From assembly GCF_025665335.1 (NCBI RefSeq), contig NZ_CP106869.1, positions 3,188,501 to 3,252,500 on the forward strand: 64,000 bases of DNA, read 5' to 3'. Within the stretch, counting starts at the first letter, position 1; each line of letters begins with the position of its first letter. Shown in pieces: positions 61,015-64,000 of this stretch. The stretch comes from Xanthomonas sp. AM6 (GTDB taxonomy: Bacteria; Pseudomonadota; Gammaproteobacteria; Xanthomonadales; Xanthomonadaceae). Position numbers and translations under genes: made by a program. The notes beneath the pieces were generated by a model, which worked only from the letters and a program-made list of their open reading frames with translations, had not been told where the DNA came from and did not search any database.

Positions 61015-62115
61015 ATGCTTTTCGAAACGCTAGCCACCACCGGCCACGAACAGGTCGTCTTCTGCCACAACCGCGACGTGGGCCTGCAGGCGATCATCGC
61101 CATCCACAACACCGTGCTCGGCCCCGCCCTGGGCGGCGTGCGCATGCGCCCCTACCCCGACACCGAGGCCGCGCTGCACGACGCGCTGCGGCTCAGCCGC
61201 ACGATGACCTACAAGAACGCGCTGGCCGGGCTGAACATCGGCGGCGGCAAGGCGGTGATCATCGGCGACCCGAAGGCCGACAAGTCCGAGGCGCTGTTCC
61301 GCGCGTTCGGCCGCTACGTGGATTCGCTGGGCGGGCGCTACATCACCGCCGAGGACGTGGGCACCGACGTCAACGACATGGAGCAGATCTACCTGGAGAC
61401 CGAGTACGTCACCGGCGTGCACCAGGTGCATGGCGGCTCCGGCGACCCGGCACCGTTCACCGCCTACGGCGCGCTGCAGGCGCTGATGGCCTCGCTGCAG
61501 CGCAAGCTCGGCCACGAGGAGATCGGCAAGACCAGCATCGCCGTGCAGGGCCTGGGCCACATCGGCATGGAGCTGGTGAAACTGCTGAAGGAACGCGGCG
61601 CCAAGCTGTACGTCACCGACCTGGACCAGGCGCTGGTCGAGCGCGCGGTCGCCGAGTACGGCGCCGAGGCGGTCAAGCCGGACGAGATCTACGACGTGGC
61701 CGCCGACGTGCTGGCCCCATGCGCGCTGGAAAGCGCGATCGACGAAACGACGCTGCCGCGGCTGAAGGCCAAGATCATCTGCGGCACCGCCAACAACCAG
61801 CTGGCCAACGCCGCGGTCGGCGAGGAGCTGCACCGGCGCGGCATCCTCTACGCGCCGGACTACGCGGTCAACGCCGGCGGAGTGATGAACGTGTCGCTGG
61901 AGATCGACGGCTACAACCGCGAACGCGCGATGCGCTTGATCCGCAGCCTGTACCACAACCTCGGCAAGATCTTCGACCTGTCCGAGCGCGACAACATCCC
62001 GCCGCAGCAGGCCGCCGACCGCATCGCCGAAGCGCGCATGCACGCGATCGGCAAGCTCAAGCTGCCGCTGGGCCGCACCGCCCCGCGCTCGATGGGACAT
62101 CTGCGCGGCGAATAG
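61015..62115 (+). CDS. ldh: Leucine (Glu/Leu/Phe/Val) dehydrogenase
   Basis: A 366-residue NAD-dependent amino acid dehydrogenase that converts leucine, valine and isoleucine to keto acids. The active-site block L-G-P-A-L-G-G-V-R-M, K67 and catalytic K79 in L-N-I-G-G-G-K-A-V-I are present. The Rossmann part has V-Q-G-L-G-H-I-G, and N-N-Q-L-A-N follows. The length fits leucine dehydrogenase better than glutamate dehydrogenase. ATG at 61015 follows CGGAGCC. It could supply branched keto acids for iso-fatty acid primers. Confidence 0.94.
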   Translation: MLFETLATTGHEQVVFCHNRDVGLQAIIAIHNTVLGPALGGVRMRPYPDTEAALHDALRLSRTMTYKNALAGLNIGGGKAVIIGDPKADKSEALFRAFGRYVDSLGGRYITAEDVGTDVNDMEQIYLETEYVTGVHQVHGGSGDPAPFTAYGALQALMASLQRKLGHEEIGKTSIAVQGLGHIGMELVKLLKERGAKLYVTDLDQALVERAVAEYGAEAVKPDEIYDVAADVLAPCALESAIDETTLPRLKAKIICGTANNQLANAAVGEELHRRGILYAPDYAVNAGGVMNVSLEIDGYNRERAMRLIRSLYHNLGKIFDLSERDNIPPQQAADRIAEARMHAIGKLKLPLGRTAPRSMGHLRGE

Positions 62116-63079
62116 TCAAAGCGCGTACGCCGGCGCTGCGGCGAGCGAGCGCAGCGCCTGCCGATCCCGACCCCCAAGCGCGTCGGGACGGATAGGCTCA
62201 AGCGACGCGGGCCCGCCGCGGCCCACAAAACGACCCAACGTGCCAAACAGCGCCTTCCTGTAGGAGCGGCTTCAGCCGCGACGAACGAAGCCTCGATCTA
62301 TGCGGCCCCAAGAAACCGCGTCGGGACTGAAGTCCCTCCCACAAAAACCGGCACCCCTTCGCCGAGGCCGAATGCCCCCTGTAGGAGCGGCTTCAGCCGC
62401 GACGAACGAAGCCCGATCTATGCGGCCCCAAGAAACCGCGTCGGGACTGAAGTCCCTCCCACAAAAGCCAGCGCAACCTCACCGAGACGAATGCCCCTGT
62501 AGGAGCGGCTTCAGCCGCGACGAACGAAGCTCCGATCTATGCGGCCCCAAGAAACCGCGTCGGGACTGAAGTCCCTCCTACAAAAACCGGCACCCCTTCG
62601 CCGAGACCGAATGCCCCTGTAGGAGCGGCTTCAGCCGCGACGAACGAAGCTCCGATCTATGCGGCCCCAAGAAACCGCGTCGGGACTGAAGTCCCTCCCA
62701 CAAAAGCCAGCGCAACCTCACCGAGACGAATGCCCCTGTAGGAGCGGCTTCAGCCGCGACGAACGAAGCTCCGATCTATGCGGCCCCAAGAAACCGCGTC
62801 GGGACTGAAGTCCCTTCCACAAAAAGCCAGCGCAACCTCACCGAGACGAATGCCCCCTGTAGGAGCGGCTTCAGCCGCGACGAACGAAGACCCGATCTTC
62901 GCGGGCCGGGAAAGCGCATCGGGGCCGAAGTCCCCCCACAAAAACCCGGCACACCATCGCCGAGACCGAAGCCCTGTGGGAGCGACTTCAGTCGCGACGA
63001 GTGGAGAACCGAGCGTCCCATCCCCCAGCCATGTCGGCATCGATGCCCCGCCAAGAACCCGCGGCTGCAGCGGCCTGCA
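62116..63079. other. 964-base gene-free region dominated by a repeat array
   Basis: It lies between the convergent leucine dehydrogenase and autotransporter genes. Bases 62259-62999 are the tandem palindromic array. The flanks (62116-62258 and 63000-63079) show no gene. Open frames within the array on both strands are by-products of the repeat. Confidence 0.8.
62259..62999. repeat. Tandem array of ~120-bp palindromic repeat units
   Basis: Six full units and a seventh partial one start at 62259, 62380, 62498, 62618, 62737, 62858 and 62975 (spacings 117-121). Each begins TGTAGGAGCGGCTTCAGCCG, continues GCGACGAACGAAGC, passes through CTATGCGGCCCCAAGAAACC and ends GTCGGGACTGAAGTCCCTCC then CACAAAA. 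The first and last parts form an imperfect inverted repeat, so each unit is a stem-loop. Linkers alternate between an A type (ACCGGCACCCCTTCGCCGAG) and a B type (GCCAGCGCAACCTCACCGAG) in the order A, B, A, B, B, A-like. Confidence 0.93.
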
Positions 63080-64000
63080 TCAGAACCCCAGCCGATAGCG
63101 CAGCGACATCGCCCGGTCGTCGCCGCGCGGGCCGAAGCGCTGGTCGTAGCCCAGGCCCAGCGCGCTGCTTCCCCAGCGCCGGTCCAGGCTCAGCCCGAAC
63201 AGCCCGCCCGAGCGCGCCGGCTGCAGGTCCAGCAGCGGCGCCCAGGCGTCCACGCCGACGAAGCTGGCCTGGCGCTGCAGTCCTTGCGCGGCCAGGGTCT
63301 GCTGCCATTCGCCGTAGCCCTGCAGCGACCAGCCATGCCAGCCGTACCCGGCGCGCAGCCCGGCCAGGGCCTGGCTGCGCGAGGAGGACGCGGCATCGGC
63401 CATCAGCCCGAAACCGTCGCCGCCCTGTTCGCGGAAGCCGTCGCTGTCGATGCGGCTGTAGTCGGCGCCGGCGTACGGGGTCAGCCACGCCCTGCCGCGG
63501 CCGATGCGGTAGCCGACCTCGACGCTGCCGGACAGGAAGCGCCCGTCGTAACGGCTGGACGCCGCGGCCACGCTGTCGCCGAGCAGCAGGCTGCGGTCGA
63601 GCTGGCGCCGGTACTGCCCGGTGCCCAGCTGCGCCAGCGCATAGGCGTTGCCGCTCACAGCACCGAGATAGGCCTGGCCTTGCACCTGCCGATCGCGGCT
63701 GTGGCCGAGACCGCCGTCGTCGCCACCGTCGGCGCGGGTCTCGCCGAAGGCGAAGCCGGCCACCGCATGCTCGCCCAGGCGCAGGTCCTGGCCCATCATC
63801 CAGCCGTCGAGCTGGAACCGGCTGCCGGCGAAGCTGCCCTGCCCGGTGTCGCCCAGGCGCTGGCTCCACGCGCCGATCGCGCGCGGTTGCGCAATCAGGC
63901 TGTCGAAGCGCCCGGACAGCGCGCGCCGCTGCAGGTCGATGGTGTCGAAGGTCATCGCCGTGGCCGCCGCATGCGCCTCGCCGGACAGGCTGCGCAGCGT
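63080..64000 (-). CDS. Autotransporter beta-barrel domain, 5' part beyond the window
   Basis: The frame is open through base 64000, so this is the C-terminal ~306 residues of a larger secreted protein. L-R-S-L-S-G-E-A-H-A-A-A just inside the edge is the segment that precedes the barrel in type V autotransporters. Alternating strands follow (G-W-S-L-Q-G-Y-G-E-W, G-L-F-G-L-S-L-D-R-R-W). The chain ends Y-R-L-G-F with the terminal Phe needed for BAM insertion. The passenger (esterase, subtilase or adhesin) cannot be seen. Confidence 0.9.
   Translation of the reverse strand, partial: TLRSLSGEAHAAATAMTFDTIDLQRRALSGRFDSLIAQPRAIGAWSQRLGDTGQGSFAGSRFQLDGWMMGQDLRLGEHAVAGFAFGETRADGGDDGGLGHSRDRQVQGQAYLGAVSGNAYALAQLGTGQYRRQLDRSLLLGDSVAAASSRYDGRFLSGSVEVGYRIGRGRAWLTPYAGADYSRIDSDGFREQGGDGFGLMADAASSSRSQALAGLRAGYGWHGWSLQGYGEWQQTLAAQGLQRQASFVGVDAWAPLLDLQPARSGGLFGLSLDRRWGSSALGLGYDQRFGPRGDDRAMSLRYRLGF

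Noticed and set aside
62259-62999. Regular repeats could be read as a CRISPR array
   Set aside because: The period is about 120 bases with nearly the whole unit repeated, linkers are of two recurring types rather than unique spacers, and no cas gene is near.
62300-63040. Open frames on both strands in the repeat region
   Set aside because: They repeat with the array and give low-complexity peptides; no ribosome sites or domains.

Overview
The window is about 70% GC, densely coded on both strands, and carries no tRNA, rRNA, insertion sequence, phage gene or CRISPR array. Gene content and repeats point to a gammaproteobacterium of the family Xanthomonadaceae, most likely Xanthomonas or a close relative. 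The supporting signs are a metG, mprF, acvB/virJ-like, icmF and leucine dehydrogenase set of Xanthomonas type, the short extragenic repeat built from GGGATTCGGGATT units, and the larger palindromic element with arms like TGTAGGAGCGGCTTCAGCC. This is a reading from pattern recognition, not from a database search.

Layout. 1-8.9 kb: a CHASE2-GGDEF diguanylate cyclase cut by the window edge, a DUF4442 hotdog protein, a DUF502 membrane protein next to a YhhQ-type queuosine-precursor transporter, a secreted DUF885 peptidase-like protein, mmuM, two VOC proteins and a DUF2147 protein. 9-19.8 kb: metG, a remnant of a HAD phosphatase, a soluble RnfB-like ferredoxin, a DUF998-RidA pair, mprF convergent with an acvB/virJ homologue, an oxidoreductase-like Cys protein, a thpR-HD phosphohydrolase pair and a PA2169-type four-helix protein. 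20-33 kb: a transglutaminase/TPR protein, an MFS pump, a TetR regulator divergent from a DAPG-hydrolase (PhlG)-like gene with a clear palindromic operator in the promoter, an Old Yellow Enzyme, an S9 peptidase, a LysR regulator divergent from a serine hydrolase-MFS pair, YjdM and a CDF transporter. 33-43.8 kb: slyD, yegD, a methyltransferase-YkgJ pair, an EAL phosphodiesterase, a small MscS channel, DUF2789, a DksA-type zinc finger protein, a LysR/SDR divergon, DUF2058, a YgjP-like metallopeptidase and an RsuA-fold protein lacking the usual catalytic Asp. 43.9-54 kb: S41-like and SGNH hydrolases, an orphan histidine kinase, a PQQ-type propeller, a secreted S1 peptidase and several small proteins. 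54-64 kb: a fused isobutyryl-CoA mutase, a YXWGXW protein, a shortened lipase-chaperone-like protein, an S53 peptidase, leucine dehydrogenase, a tandem array of palindromic repeats and the beta-barrel end of an autotransporter that runs off the window.

How genes may work together. MprF makes and flips lysyl-phosphatidylglycerol, while AcvB homologues hydrolyse it, so the convergent pair could set lipid charge. IcmF and leucine dehydrogenase both act on branched-chain acyl-CoA or keto-acid metabolism, which in xanthomonads feeds iso-fatty acids and DSF-type signals. GGDEF and EAL proteins at 1 and 37 kb would make and break c-di-GMP. The TetR/PhlG-like divergon resembles the phlF-phlG logic of pseudomonads.

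Most unusual observations: the PhlG-like divergon, a tandem ~120-bp palindromic repeat array whose linkers alternate between two types, extragenic-type repeats lying inside the coding linkers of metG and perhaps icmF, a cut-down lipase chaperone with no visible lipase partner, and a pseudouridine-synthase homologue with Glu in place of the catalytic Asp. No multi-gene system is convincingly new.
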